Positions 46,500 through 57,662 of a stretch of DNA of 64,000 nt are shown here, in pieces. The DNA comes from Chelydra serpentina (Eukaryota; Chordata; Testudines; Chelydridae). Every line of letters starts with the position of its first letter. Within the stretch, counting starts at the first letter, position 1. The DNA lies in the NCBI GenBank assembly GCA_037349315.1, contig JBAIAC010000008.1, forward strand, positions 35,252,001 to 35,316,000. Direction: 5' to 3'. A program made the position numbers and the translations under genes. Under the pieces are notes generated by a model. The model was not told the DNA's origin. It saw only the letters and a list, made by a program, of their open reading frames with translations, and made no database searches.

Positions 46500-47783
46500 A
46501 GCTGACCATGCCAGCTACATGCTTCTACCTGGAGTAGACAGGAGATAATGGATCTCCTGGGCTTGTGGGGAGAAGAGGATGAACAGGCACACCTCTAAAC
46601 CAGCCGTAGAAACAGCACCATCTATGAGCAGATTGCTTAGGGTAGTAGTTCTCAAACTTTCTTTTTGGGGACCCCTTGAAAATTGCCAAGGGTCTCAGCG
46701 GACCACTTAATGATTTTTCCAAATGTTCTTTGTACCATTAGCTAACTATTGTAAAACAATTTTGGATAAAAGTGCTATATAAAAAAAACCCTTGATAATA
46801 ATTAACATTTTTTGTTCTACAAATAAAAGCACACAACTCATATTTTAATATCAGTAGTCTTACCTTTCTAATGCGATGGATGTGCCCTCTCTCCCCTGCC
46901 GCGGCAGCCCCCCCAACTGGGGCTGGGAAGGAGGCGGGTCTCCCTCTCCCCCTCGACGCAGCAGCCCCTGATCTGGAGCTGGGAAGGAGGGGGATCCCTC
47001 CCCCATCACAGCAGCCACAGAACTGAGGCTGGGAAGGAGGGGGGGGTCTCTCCCTGGCAGCCACAGCCCTGGAGCTGGGGAAAGCCCACCTCTTTCTCTG
47101 GCCACCACAGTCCTGCACATCCCAAATTCCCCCCACTCCCTCTTCTCACTCCGCTATCCCCTCCCACCTACCCTCTAATCCCCCCCAAGGCCACCCCATC
47201 ACCTTACACGTGGGTCTTCTCCAGGGTCCAGGCACCTAATTAGTGGACCCCCGCCTGAGTGGCTCCAATAATTAAGTGGGTGGCCCTTCATTCTCTCGTG
47301 TGCGACCTTCCAGGTGTGCACCTTAGAGGGAACTATCCACAGACCACCTGAATGGAGCTCTGGTCCGCAGACCACAGTTTGAGAATCTCTGGCTTAGGGG
47401 ATGCATGAGAAGGGGTACAACAGTGACCAGCAGCAGTGCCAAGTGACAGCCAAGCAACTGCAGCAGGCATATCCAAAGGCCAGGGAGGCCAACAGTCAAT
47501 CTGCTGCTGAGCCACAGACCTGCGTTTTTACAACAAGCTGCATGTTATAGTTGGCGGAGACCCCACCACCACCCCACACAGCACCATGGATACCTCTGAG
47601 GAGCTTGAGTCACAGGCCCCTGCCATGAACAGCAAGGAGGAGGAGGTGGATGAGGAAGAGGAGACTGAGTACGGGGGACAGACAACCCAGGGATCCAGCT
47701 GCGCAGTGAGCCTAGAGCTGTTTTTGATTCCACCACAGTCCAGCCAGTCAAGCACGGCCAAGCCCAATAAGGGAAAGGAACCT
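46500..47783 (+). pseudogene. Harbinger B Myb-like exon 1, broken by stops and a hAT
   Basis: Reads as the counterpart of residues 20-190 of the Harbinger A Myb protein: TWSRQEIMDLLGLW, then RRNSTIYEQIA, then (after the hAT at 46643-47391) KGYNSDQQQCQVTAKQLQQAY, AEPQTCVF, an acidic EEEVDEEEETEYGG tract and SLELFLIP near the end. At least two in-frame stops and one frameshift. The hAT split the Myb domain with its GCTTAGGG duplication. A splice donor is plausible at TTGG/GTAACT (47784). Confidence 0.85.
46643..47391. mobile_element. hAT-like transposon with perfect 8-bp duplication
   Basis: Ends TAGTAGTTCTCAAACTTTCT (left) and CAGAGATTCTCAAACTGTGG (from the right). Target duplication GCTTAGGG at 46635-46642 and 47392-47399. 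The interior includes a GC-rich half (46870-47150, incidental open frames) and a 57-bp stretch (47181-47237) that also occurs at 46239-46295 outside the element. No transposase. Confidence 0.92.
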
Positions 47784-47860
47784 TGGGTAACTTTGTACAT
47801 ACATTTTCCAGTGCGGGGATGGCACCCCAAAATTAGCAGGACACATCTTTCAACTTTTCA

Positions 47861-48115
47861 TTAATTTCCACATACTAGAAGAGGTAGTGGAACAACAAAG
47901 AGAGGTAGAGTTGCTATCTGCTTTTCATTCCCCTCTACAGTTAGGTAGGAGGTGGTGATGTGGAGCAGTTTGTTTATGCACACAGGGATGTCCCTTGGAT
48001 ACCCCTGAGACACCACAATGAAACCTCCATGGAGGCACTCTGCAATCCTCTCCTGAAGTTTTCTAAGGATGGCAGCCTTATTTCTTTCTTCACAGTAGGA
48101 CACTTTCCCATGCCA
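47861..48115 (-). pseudogene. Harbinger B antisense ORF remnant, related to 25927-26337
   Basis: Open from the WHGKVSY codons at 48115 to beyond 47861 without a stop. WHGKVSYCEERNKAA and then IPVCINKL align to residues 85-136 of the Harbinger A antisense ORF without a gap. The A protein ends with a stop after 52 aligned residues; B runs on, so its original stop is lost or shifted. The upstream part is removed at the boundary of the hAT at 48128. Confidence 0.6.
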
Positions 48116-48127
48116 GTCGGTGATAAT

Positions 48128-48771
48128 TAAGGCTAAATTTTAGTCACAGGTATTTTTAGTAAAAGTCATGGACAGGTCACGGGCAATAAACAACAATTCG
48201 TGGCCTGTGACCTGTCCATGACTTGTACTATAAACACTCCTGGCTAAATTTTAGGTGCTCTGGAAGGCTCCATGGCGCTGCTGCTCTGGGGGGCTCCAGG
48301 GTGCACAGCTGCTGAGGGGAAGGGGGTGGCTCGGGGAGCTACTGCTGCTCATGGGAGGGGGAGTGGCCAGGGCCCACTGCTGCTCAGAGAGGGGATAGCC
48401 CAGGGCCCACTATGGCTCATGGTGGGAGGGGTGGCCCGAGGCCTGCTGCTGCTCAGAGAGGGGGGCGGACCGGGGCCTGCTGCTGCGCTGGGGGAGGGGA
48501 GGGCAGCCTGGGGTGCCGCGGCTGCTCAGGGGGAGGAGGAGTGACCTGGGCCCTGCGGCTGCTGGGACATGGGCAGCCCGGAGCCCTGTGGCTGCTCCAG
48601 GATCGCTGCTCCAGGGCAGCGCCCGGGACCATTTCTGCTCTGGCATCCCCTGGGGCAAGCTGCCTCAACTGCTCGGGCAGCCCTGGGGTCAGCTGCACCG
48701 CCGCTGCAGAAGGCACAGAAGTTCTGAAAAGTCTTGGAAACCGTGACTTCTGTGACAGACTCGCAGCCTTA
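48128..48771. mobile_element. hAT-like transposon with 8-bp duplication, GC-rich core
   Basis: Ends TAAGGCTAAATTTTAGTCAC (left) and TAAGGCTGCGAGTCTGTCAC (from the right). Flanks GTGATAAT and GTGATAAC (one mismatch). The left part has an inverted 'catggacaggtcacgggc' pair. The core (48270-48640) is a degenerate GC-rich tandem with GCTGCTGCTCAGAGAGGGG-like units, giving long but meaningless alanine/glycine-rich frames on both strands. Confidence 0.85.
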
Positions 48772-48899
48772 GTGATAACTTTTGCAGCCACCGTTGCAGT
48801 GAACAGACTAGCAGCATAAAGGCCCGGGCAGCTTCCGGACACCAGCAACTATACAGTCAGTGGTACCTCTGTGTGTTTTATTTGTACCTGCGGCTTTGA

Positions 48900-49160
48900 G
48901 GGGACCCTCCACACCAGTGGAACAACTGACCCAGATAAGGAAGAGGAAAAAAGAGAAGGCAGGAGGACATGTTCTAAAAGAGCCTTCAAGCCAGCACTGC
49001 ATCAGACCTTGAACAGAGGGGCTGGAGCCTGTATGGAGAGGGAAAGAGCAGACAGAACAGTGCAGGAAAGGGAGAGGGAGATGCACCAGGACACAGTGGG
49101 GCTCCTCCAATAGCAAACTCAGATGTCGGAGACTCTTGTGGACCTCCAGGAAATCGTTCA
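48900..49160 (+). pseudogene. Harbinger B Myb-like exon 2 remnant
   Basis: After a +1 shift it matches exon 2 of Harbinger A: 'cagataaggaagaggaaaaa' (QIRKRKKR), an ATGTTC codon pair, then E/R/Q-rich text (MERERADRTVQERERE, DTVGLLQ, then a stop and ETLVDLQE). The acceptor CAG of A appears as CGG here. Confidence 0.75.
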
Positions 49161-49261
49161 TGCTCCCTGTGGTTCTTCTTGAGGCTCTGCAAATACCGGG
49201 GGATTGTGCATACTGTGCTTGCAATGTTCATGACAATACTGCAGAGCTGTGCAGGCTCCAT
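49154..49261 (-). pseudogene. Harbinger B transposase N-terminal remnant
   Basis: Starts MEPAQLCSIVMNIAS, the counterpart of MEPSAIIADVLSIAN in Harbinger A, followed by a basic LKKNHREHER stretch. All downstream parts, including the catalytic core, are deleted; the text passes directly into Myb exon 2 on the other strand. Confidence 0.7.
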
Positions 49262-49636
49262 GCTCCTGTCAGAGATGGCAGACAGTGACAATACCCTTAT
49301 GGGTTCATGGGAAATTGAAAATAGGTACAAAAATTATGGAATGGAGATGATACTATGGGATGGAGAACATTGCATTCTGGGAAGCTGACCCGTTGCACTC
49401 AGTCACCCCTGCGCAAGTTGGTTCTTCTCTACAATGTTTTGCCAAAACTGTGGAGGGTTGTACTATGGGATCCCTACACATGGTGCACCGTACTGTGCAC
49501 CAACACACCTGGTGAGTACGCTCTGCACTGACACAAGAAGGCAAGTATGCACACGCCCAAGCAATATACTAACTGCAGCAGCTATATGCCAACATAACTT
49601 GCATCAGCAAAACTTTGTAGTGTAGACTTGGACTTA

Positions 49637-49780
49637 GCTGTGACACTCTGAGTATGTTTCCCAAACCTGAAGAAGAGCTCTATATAACTTGAAAGCTTTT
49701 CTCTCTCACCAACAGACGTTGGTCCAATAAAAGGTATAACCTCACCCACCTTGCCTTTCTATTATCCTGGGAGCAACATA
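49637..49780 (+). mobile_element. Penelope-like element, right arm
   Basis: 'gctgtgacactctgagtatg' then 'ctgaagaagagctc', 'gaaagcttttctctctcacc' and 'ttggtccaataaaaggtata'. It is the inverted partner of 45313-45425 and continues the element interrupted at 45816. Carries a CTGAAGAA, hairpin, GAAAGCTT motif like that in 62158-62540. Confidence 0.75.
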
Positions 49781-49911
49781 GGTACAACACTGCAAACAAC
49801 CGGAAATATAAGGCTGCTTCAGAACCAGAGAAAAGTAGTATTTTGAGTAAAGCACTGTAAAAGAAGTAACCCTCAGATTGCTGTTTTGATTGATAGCACA
49901 GGTGGGGATTG

Positions 49912-51010
49912 AACATAAGAATGGCTGTACTGGGTCAGACCAAAGATCCATCTAGCCCACCATCCTGTCTTCCAACAGTGGCCAATATGACGTGTTTCAG
50001 AGGGAATGAACGGAACGGGTAATCATCAAGTGATCCACCCCTTGTCTCCCATTCCCAACCTCTGGCATACAGAGGCTAGGGACACTATTCCTGCCATCCT
50101 GGCTAATAGCCATTGATGGACCTATCTTCCATGCAGTTATCTAGTTCTTTTTTGAACCCAGGTATAGTCTTGGCTTTCACAACATCCTCTGGCAAGGAGT
50201 TCCACAGGTTGACTGTTCATTGTGTGAAGAAATACTTCCTTTTGTTTGTTTTAAACGTGCTGCCTATTAATTTCATTTGGTGACCCCTAGTTCTTGTGTT
50301 ATGAGAAAGAATAAATAACTTTCCTTTGTTAGTTTCCCCACAACTGTCATGATTATTTAGACCTATATCACATCCCCCCTTAGTCATCTCTTTTCCAAGC
50401 TGAAAAGTCTCCGTCTTCTCTATCCTCATATGACAGCTGTTCCATACCCTTCCTAATGATTTTTGTTGCCCTTTTCTGAACCATTTCCAATTCCAATATA
50501 CCTTTTTTGAGATGGGACAAACACAGCTTCATGCCGTATTCAAGATGTAGGAGTGTCATGAGTTTATATGGAGGCAATTTGATATTTTCTGTCTTATTTA
50601 TCTAACCCTTTCTTAATGATTCCCAACATTCTGTTAGCTTTGTTAACTGCTGTTCCACACTGAGTGGATGTTTTCAGAGAATTATCCATAATGACTCCAA
50701 GATCTTTTTCTTGAGTGGTAACAGCTAATTTAGACCTCATCATTTTATAGGAGTATTTGAGATTATGTTTTCCAATGTGCATTACTTTGCATTTATCAAC
50801 ATTGAATTTCATCTACCATTTTGTTGCTCAGTCACCCAGTTTTGCGAGATCCCTTTGTAACGCTTCACAGTTTGCTTTGGACTTAACTGTCTTGAGTAGT
50901 TTTGTATTATCTGCAATTTTTTTCACCTCACTGTTTACCCCTTTTTCCAGGTCATTTATGAATATGTTGAATAGTATTGGTTCTAGTACAGACCCCTAGG
51001 GGACACCACT
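49912..51010 (-). mobile_element. CR1 LINE, 5' truncated (RT part and 3' end)
   Basis: The 3' end is at the left ('gaacataagaatggctgtac' 'tgggtcagaccaaagatcca'). On the minus strand the RT C-terminal half can be followed: MKFNVDKCKVMHIGKHN (50812), EKDLGVIMDNSLK, ANRMLGIIKKG, then after a frameshift MVQKRATKIIRKG and ending GRLYF-type text. Broken by several frameshifts. Different CR1 subfamily from 36745-39172. Confidence 0.9.
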
Positions 51011-51269
51011 ATTTACCTCTCTCCAGAGCTTGGAAATCAAAGATTTTCTACTGATTTCTGAAACACTGACTTAAAATGTGCTTCTTATTGTTTTCTTTGG
51101 GTACCACTGAGTTTATTTCATTCTCACATATATACACACATTCCATATATTCCAAATGTAGAGATAATGTTCCTATCGTATACCATGTGATACATTGCCT
51201 TTATTGTGGACCTTTAATTACCTTTCCTGCACTATACCTACTAATCATTTTATATTTTAAACTCCTCAG

Positions 51270-51485
51270 GGCAAGAACTGTCTTATTTTCTTCCCATATT
51301 CCTGATCTCACTAGGTCCCTTTGGATTATTTCTGTCATCGCTGTTTTTCACAATACCTTCCATTTTAGCATCTCCTGTGAATTTTCTCAAAATGCTGTTT
51401 ACCCAATCTTCCAGATTACTAATGAAAAATACTACACAAAACCGGGGCCAACACAAACTCCTCCAGAAAACTACTACCTTTTTCA
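51270..51485 (-). mobile_element. Second LINE RT fragment (CR1/L2-like)
   Basis: Minus strand reads FFISNLEDWVNSILRKF then TGDAKMEGIV, equivalent to the IFINDLE...FADDTKLGG region of CR1-like reverse transcriptases but more diverged. Preceded at 51250 by a MIR-tail-like 'aactcctcagggcaagaact'. Confidence 0.65.
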
Positions 51486-51740
51486 CGTTGCCATTGACAG
51501 TATTTTATTAAATAATAAATTTTGGGGCAGAGGTAAGGAAAAGATTATTGTTAACCTGTTATAATGATTGTTTTAAAATAGAGTATTAAGCACATACAAA
51601 ACATGTTTCAGTCAAATTCCCTGACTGGTGCTTTCTTTGTGCCTATGGTATGGAACTATTGTTAGGCTCAAACACTTCAACAATGGATTAAACCCTCATT
51701 GTGATTCAGCAGTTTTCTTTGGTTTGATGTCCAGCAGTAA

Positions 51741-52003
51741 GGGTATGGCTACACTACAATTAAAAACCCGTGGTTGGCCCATGCTAGCTGACTCTGGCTC
51801 ACTCACTGGGCTTGGGCTAAGGAGCTGTTTAATTGTGACGTTCGGGCTTGAGTTGGTGTCTGGGCTCTAGGAACCTACAAGGTGGGAGGGTCCCAGAGCT
51901 CAGGCTGCAGCCCAATCTGGAATGTCTACATCACAATTAAAAAGCCCCTTAGCCCGAATCCCAGGAGCTCAAGTCTGCAGGCATGGGCCAGCAGCAAGTG
52001 TTT
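51741..52003. mobile_element. Inverted-repeat transposon related to 8849-9124, right end lost
   Basis: Left end GGGTATGGCTACACTACAAT preceded by TAA. The interior follows the 8849 copy through 'aaggtgggagggtcccagag', 'catcacaattaaaaagcccc' and 'agcaagtgttt'. The last 20 or so bases, including the right terminal repeat, are missing. Confidence 0.78.
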
Positions 52004-53050
52004 GTTTGTTTTTGGTCACAAGTAAATCATGACAAAATAAATCAGGTTTCTTTGTGGTAATTTGCAATGGTTTGTGCAGCATAGAATACTTCAATCAGAT
52101 ACACAGACTTAGGCTTTGGGCTATTTCTATAGAAATAAACAGGAAAAGGACAAACACAGCCATATAGATACATGACAAGCAGGGAGTGTAGCCATTTTAA
52201 AGGTCATTTCAAATAATATTAATCTATGAGTTATCAAAGCTTCAAGTTTTTGTTGAGAGCCTATTGATTCCAAAAAGTGACAGTTGGCTTTTTGATTATA
52301 ACTTTCGCATGTACAGGTTTAATGCTGTATACAACCCTTCTAAAGCAAAAATAACAAATCAGTAATTACATAAACTGCTGTAATGCTCCAGACCACAATG
52401 CTCACCTCAGCTCAGCTTTATATATATACATTTTTTTTTTCAAAAATTAAACAGTATCTTTTAAGCTCATTGAGGCTCATGGTCAGAACATTCTCTTTAT
52501 TCTTTTAAGCAGATGTTTGGGGGGGGGGGGATCCCGGATGCCTCTTTTTATCGCCTCCTGCTAATTACTATCTGCCTATTCTCTCCACTCCCTGGCTTTC
52601 AAGAGGCCAGTGGGCCCCTGTATACCATCTGTTCAAAATTCTGGTCCCTGCCCTCTGTTAGACCTCACTAGACCTTAATCTTTTTTCTTTGCCATTATGG
52701 AGATCATGCATGCATTTGGTGGGTCATGTTCCTTTCACTATACAGAGTGGCACGTGCCAATGCCCTTGGGGGAAAAGCTGCAGGGCTAAATTTACAACTG
52801 GCTTGATTCCCCCAAAACAATATACTTCATTAAGCTTTTATCCTTCCATATATAAGTTCTTACAATTATAGAATATAGCTGATTGTCCACATACTGGAAT
52901 TAAGATATCTTTTTAAAGCAATAAGACATAATTAAGTGGGGGAAAACAGGCCACCAAAAAAAAGAAAAAAAAACAGCAAACATTTTATTATCTATTTTGA
53001 GGGATATAGTTCTCAAATTCTTTTGATTACAAACTAGAGCACATTGCTCA
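52004..53050. other. AT-rich DNA, nothing recognised
   Basis: Contains (TA) and T runs near 52420 and a G12 run at 52518-52529. No gene or repeat family recognised. Confidence 0.4.
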
Positions 53051-53868
53051 TGTCATAAATATAAAGGGAAGGGGTGAGAGGGTCTAATGCAGTACTATAA
53101 AATCCTCTTACCAGTAAAGGGTTAAAAAATGCAGGTAGCCCTGCTAACACCTAACTGGGCTGGCATCTAACCAATAAGAAATCAAAATACCTTCAAATCT
53201 TGGGAGGGTGGGGAAAGGGCTTTGTCTGTCGGTGTGTGATTCTATCGGTGGGAGACAGCGCAACAAGTAACCATCCATCTTCTATAAACTTAGTAAGTAT
53301 TTAAATAATGCTTAGGTTTTTCTCTTTGTTTTAGCTTAAAAAATTTGCTGTGCTGAAGCGAATGTGTATTCCTGGTTTTGTTGCATTTTTCTGTAACTTA
53401 AAACTTTTGCCCGGGGGGGCGGGGAGAGAGATCTCTCTAAGTTAAAAAATTAAGTACCCTGTAAAAGATATACCATCCTGATTTTACAGAGATAATTTTT
53501 ACCTGTCTTGTTTTAATAAAATCCTTTTTTTAAAAGCTAACTGTTTTCCGTTGTTCTAAAACCCATGGGGTGGGTTTTTAAAACACTGTGTAACCAATTG
53601 GTTAGGAAATTATTCTCAAGCTCCCCAGGAAAGAGGGTGTATGGGCTTAAAAGGGTATTTTGGGGGGAAGAGGAATTTCAAGTGGTCTCTTTCCCTGGTT
53701 CCTGTTTAAATCACTTAATGGTGGCAGAAAAAAGCATTTCTCAGGGTGCAGGGGAGATTTGCACCTTGAGAAGTTTTAACCTAAGCTGGTAAAATAAGCT
53801 TAGGGGGTCTTTCATGAGTGTCCCTACATCTGTACCCTAAAGTTCAAAGTGGGGAGGGAACCTTAACA
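53051..53868 (+). mobile_element. Solo LTR with perfect GCTCA duplication
   Basis: An 818-bp unit from TGTCATAAATATAAAGGG to CCTTAACA. Flanked by GCTCA at 53046-53050 and 53869-53873. An AATAAA polyadenylation signal at about 53514 and the family pattern (a turtle endogenous retrovirus LTR) put the sense strand as +. No internal retroviral sequence is present. Confidence 0.9.
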
Positions 53869-55060
53869 GCTCATTTCAGACCGAAATTTACCTCTGTCTT
53901 CCACTTAGCTGGTTCTAATCTCCATCTATTTCTGTAAATTATTTATGTCAGAAATGTTGAATAATTAAACTGAGATGAGAAAAACTTTATTCATGTTAAA
54001 GAAATTATCCAACACTGTTTGCAGCTTCTAATTTCCTCCTGTAACAAATACATGGAATTCCTTTTCTACTCTTCTTTGTTGTACATCGCATCTTGTGTTG
54101 AGCATACATTTTAAAGCCTACTGAAACAGATTTAGGGAGTTTGTAAACAACCTGCACAGAAACTGCCTTGTCTCCCCATATACAGACACACAACTATTAT
54201 GATGAAACCCCAGAGACCATTTTGAGATTATGTTATAATTTGCACATGTTTTGTAGAACATGCGACTTTTCAGAAGCTCCATCAAGTTCACAGTGGGTTG
54301 ATGGAGCTGGCTGACCAAGTATAAAAGGGTTCTCTAACTCACAGAAGAGATCCAACCGGAAGGCCATGGATCAAGCTTCCACACCCAACTGAGAGATCAC
54401 TTGTCTGCATGACCGAACCTTTGCATAAATTCTGAAGCATTCCGCAGGATTCACCTCTGGAAGACACTATTTCATATTTAAATTAATCTAGACTCAACTG
54501 GAAGATTCCTTCATCACCAGTCATTTGATTGTTGCTGGCTGATAAACGTCACCTTAAACTTTATACCCACACAGGTGTGATATTGTTGGAATAAGCTACA
54601 AGGACTTGTTATAAACATGTGACAAATTTATCACTCACCTTTGACCACATCACCTGCTCTCTGTGCAATAATCCATCTCCTTAGGACTTATTTCAATATT
54701 CCAAACAGCTGCCTTTTTAAAAACTTCATCTCCCTGAGAAATTTTCTTCCAAATTATAGAATTCCCTCCAAAATATGATGCCTGCCAAAGGCCAAGGACA
54801 GGCAAGATTCAGTCCTAGGTAAGTGCCAGCTTCAAAGTTGTGACATTTTATGTAGAGAGAAGCTATTTTAGGTTATTTTAGGGTGTGATTTGCAATGATA
54901 GCTTTTAAATATTTTCCTCTGAGCCTTGAACAGTTAGTAACTAAGGGCCTGATTCAAGCCCACTGAAATCATTTAAAAGACTATCACTGATGTCAGTGGG
55001 CCAAAGCTCAGGCCTTAGGCATCTGGCTCTACAGATAGAGGGAAACACATACACTGTATA
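53869..55060. other. AT-rich DNA with a short repeat remnant
   Basis: 54943-55015 ('gggcctgattcaagcccact' ... 'cagtgggccaaagctcaggcc') looks like a small foldback remnant. Nothing else recognised. Confidence 0.4.
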
Positions 55061-56168
55061 AGGGCCAGATTCACAAAAAGGGACTTATGCACAACTGTCA
55101 CTTAGTGAATTCAAAGACCTGAGTTTGGCTCCTAGGATCCCTATACAATTCCTGGGGAGAGTTAGAAGCCTAAAAATAGGATTCACAAAAACCAGTGTGC
55201 TGAGCAATGACCCACCTAAGCTAGTCACTAGTAAATGCTGAGGAAGGGGTATGGCCTAAACCCTGCCCCTTTCAGGGAGTTAGCGCCTAAAACTGGGCCA
55301 GAGGGAGGCACTTATCTCTGCTGTGAACTCTCTCACAAACAGCCTAAGCTGTTTTTTGCAAGAAATACCACCACATCAGCAGAACACCCTTCTCCCTTTC
55401 CACCAATAACCTTTATCCCAGTGGTTGGGGCACTCACCCAGGAGGTGGGGAACCTTGGTTCAATTCCTCCTGTCCCTGATGTGGCGCAGGGATTTGAAAT
55501 TGAGTCTCCCGTCTCTCAGGAGAGTGCCCTAACCACTGAATGATGGGATATTTCAGTGAGGGTTTCTGTCCATTTCTCATGTGGAAGCTATTCCACTCTG
55601 TATAAATAGTTAAATATTAATTGAGGTAGGGAGAGCAGTTAGGCGCTCGCCTGAGAGGTGGGAGACCCAAATTCAAATCCCTTCTTCACATCAGGCAGAA
55701 GGGAAAACTGAACACAGGTCTTCCACATCCCAGGTGAATGCTTTATCCACCAGGCAACGATTATTGAAGGGGCCACTGCTGCCACGTCCCCTTCCCTGTC
55801 TCCCCCCATGTTCTGAGCATGACGACCAGATTGAGCCCCAACAGCAAGGTAAATGGGGATTACCCAATTTGTGAATGGCGTTGTGTGTTAGGTGCTGAGT
55901 TGCTGGGCAGTGCCAGAAGTTAGACTGCTGTGCACATGTTCAGCTACTGAACTCTAGACACCTCATTGACTTTAACAGTGGAAATGCCTAGGGAATTTAG
56001 GAACCTCAAGAGTTAGATGGCAGCTGAGCAGGAGTTTTGTGAATGCCAGTGGCACTTAAGTTTGGATTTACATGACTTAAGTGGCAGTTGTCTGTCCAAG
56101 TCCTTTCCACCCCTAAGTGTCCAAATTACTTTGAAATTGGTACTTAGGCACTTTTGAAAGTGTTACCC
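55061..56168. mobile_element. Foldback-type repeat family I with tRNA-like modules
   Basis: Shares 'gagagttaga' and 'tgagcaatgacccacctaag' text with the element at 57663-58676, so both belong to one family. The middle holds two inverted pairs of tRNA-like segments: 55419-55470 (GGGCACTCACCCAGGAGG ... GGTTCAATTCC) with its complement at 55490-55545, and 55628-55680 (GGCGCTCGCCTGAGAGG) with its complement at 55705-55760. The A-box and B-box spacing looks pol III-like. No coding capacity. The exact ends are uncertain. Confidence 0.6.
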
Positions 56169-56714
56169 TAACGGATTTATCCATGATCATAGAACTCTCA
56201 ACAGTGAAGAAAAGAACCTACGAGTCCCGACTCCCAGTCCTCTAACTACTGATCAAACTGCCTATCAGACATAGTTGAACCTGACAATCTTTCAGAAATT
56301 CAAGAAATGCTAATGAATGCTGATTTTGCATTATTCAATCTGCTCTACATACACCACACATTTGTCATTCATATTTATGAAGAACATTGAGATGATGGTG
56401 TTTCATAAATGTTTGTGTACAATACAAAGAGGATCAAAGAGATTGTCAGAAATTCTTCTCTGGAATTAGAGCTATTTTATACACTTACGTATTCAAAGAG
56501 CCCACATATAATAATGGCATATCTAAAGAGAAAATATTTTTGCATTAGGATTTAATGTGTAATAAGAATGGAACAATATTTCTGAAAGCAGCCTTTGAAT
56601 TGTTCTGGATTAAAGGGCAAATTGTATTTTATTTACTTATTTAGTACCGTTTATATCCATTCCCTCTATCCCTCCTACTGTTTTTAACACAGTCTTGTTG
56701 CATCTGGTTTCAAA

Positions 56715-56860
56715 TTAGTTTGCAAGCTTTTTGGTGACAGGGGCTCTGTCTATCTAAATATGAACAATCACTGTAGTAGCTGAACTTCCTGTACACTGAG
56801 GTCCTGATCCAGATTGGGGCCTTTGGGTGTTAACTCAGTACGAATAAACAACTCTAATAA
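56715..56860 (+). repeat. MIR-type SINE tail
   Basis: 'ttgcaagctttttggtgaca' 'ggggctctgtct' and 'gaggtcctgatccagattgg' 'ggcctttgggtgtta', the same tail as in 13060-13170. The rest of 56169-57662 shows nothing recognisable. Confidence 0.55.
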
Positions 56861-57662
56861 TTAATTAATTTAAAAGAGCCTGTTTCAGACTCTAGGCACC
56901 TTGCCATAACTTTCATATCAAACAAAACAGACAAAACCTAACAATCCACAATAAATTCAGTGGCCTATCTTCACCCCATTGCTCAGAGAAACTAACCTAC
57001 TGGAAAATTAAAAAACAAGAGATACCTCATTAGCATCAAATACACCAGCTCTCTCTTCTTTGTCTTTCCTCTCCGCATCCCCAACAGGCCTGAGAAAAGG
57101 TTTTCTACCATAACCTGAAGGAAAACACATTTGGAACATTTCTGACAAGGGAAGGCAGAATGAATTCCAAAGAAAAAGGAGCCCTCATAAAGAATGCCCT
57201 GCCAGCCCCCACTTTCCCCTACAAACCGATAAGGCTCCAGCCAAACACCTCCAGCATTTGCAGCTGTGGCAAACACACACAGGAAGAGACACGTCTCTCA
57301 AGTAGGCAAATATTAAGACATTTAAGACTTTATAGATCAAAACTAACATCTTCAACTCTACTTCTACAAGCAGAGACAAGCAGATCTGGGCAGGGGCCAG
57401 GAAGGGGAGACTGGAGGCTCTATGGCAAGCTTCTCCATCCTTTTGTTCACAGAAGTCCCTCTATAGATGGTCTGAAGGGGCCAGGCTCTGTGGGTGGTTG
57501 GCTGGGGCTCCACGCCTCCCCACCCCCCAGGGAATTCTAGTGTAAATTAATTCTGAACCTTTAAGCCTCACTTATGCTGATTTCTTCATCATGGTGTGGC
57601 CCTCCCCTTCACCCAGAGGCAGCACTGAAGAGAGATAGTGGCACTGGCACTCAGGGACACTA

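Larger units (their letters stand above)
45817..49633 (+). mobile_element. Harbinger B: decayed PIF/Harbinger transposon, nested
   Basis: Ends GGCCTGGTCTACACTACAAA (left) and GTCCAAGTCTACACTACAAA (from the right), with a perfect TTA duplication (45814-45816 and 49634-49636), the PIF/Harbinger target. Inserted in a Penelope-like element. It holds remnants of Myb exon 1 (46500-46640 and 47400-47783), the antisense ORF (47861-48115), Myb exon 2 (48900-49160) and the transposase N-terminus (49154-49261), in the same order as Harbinger A. Most of the transposase is deleted. Later insertions: CR1 (46033-46237), hAT (46643-47391), hAT (48128-48771). Belongs to a different subfamily from A, judging by low nucleotide similarity. 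Confidence 0.9.

Noticed and set aside
47586..47864. 92-codon acidic protein starting MDTSEELESQ
   Set aside because: Not a separate gene: it is the acidic part of the decayed Harbinger B Myb exon 1, in frame with the domain upstream.
48272..48848. Alanine/glycine-rich frames up to 135 codons
   Set aside because: GC-rich degenerate tandem core of a hAT; frames are open on both strands and without domain.
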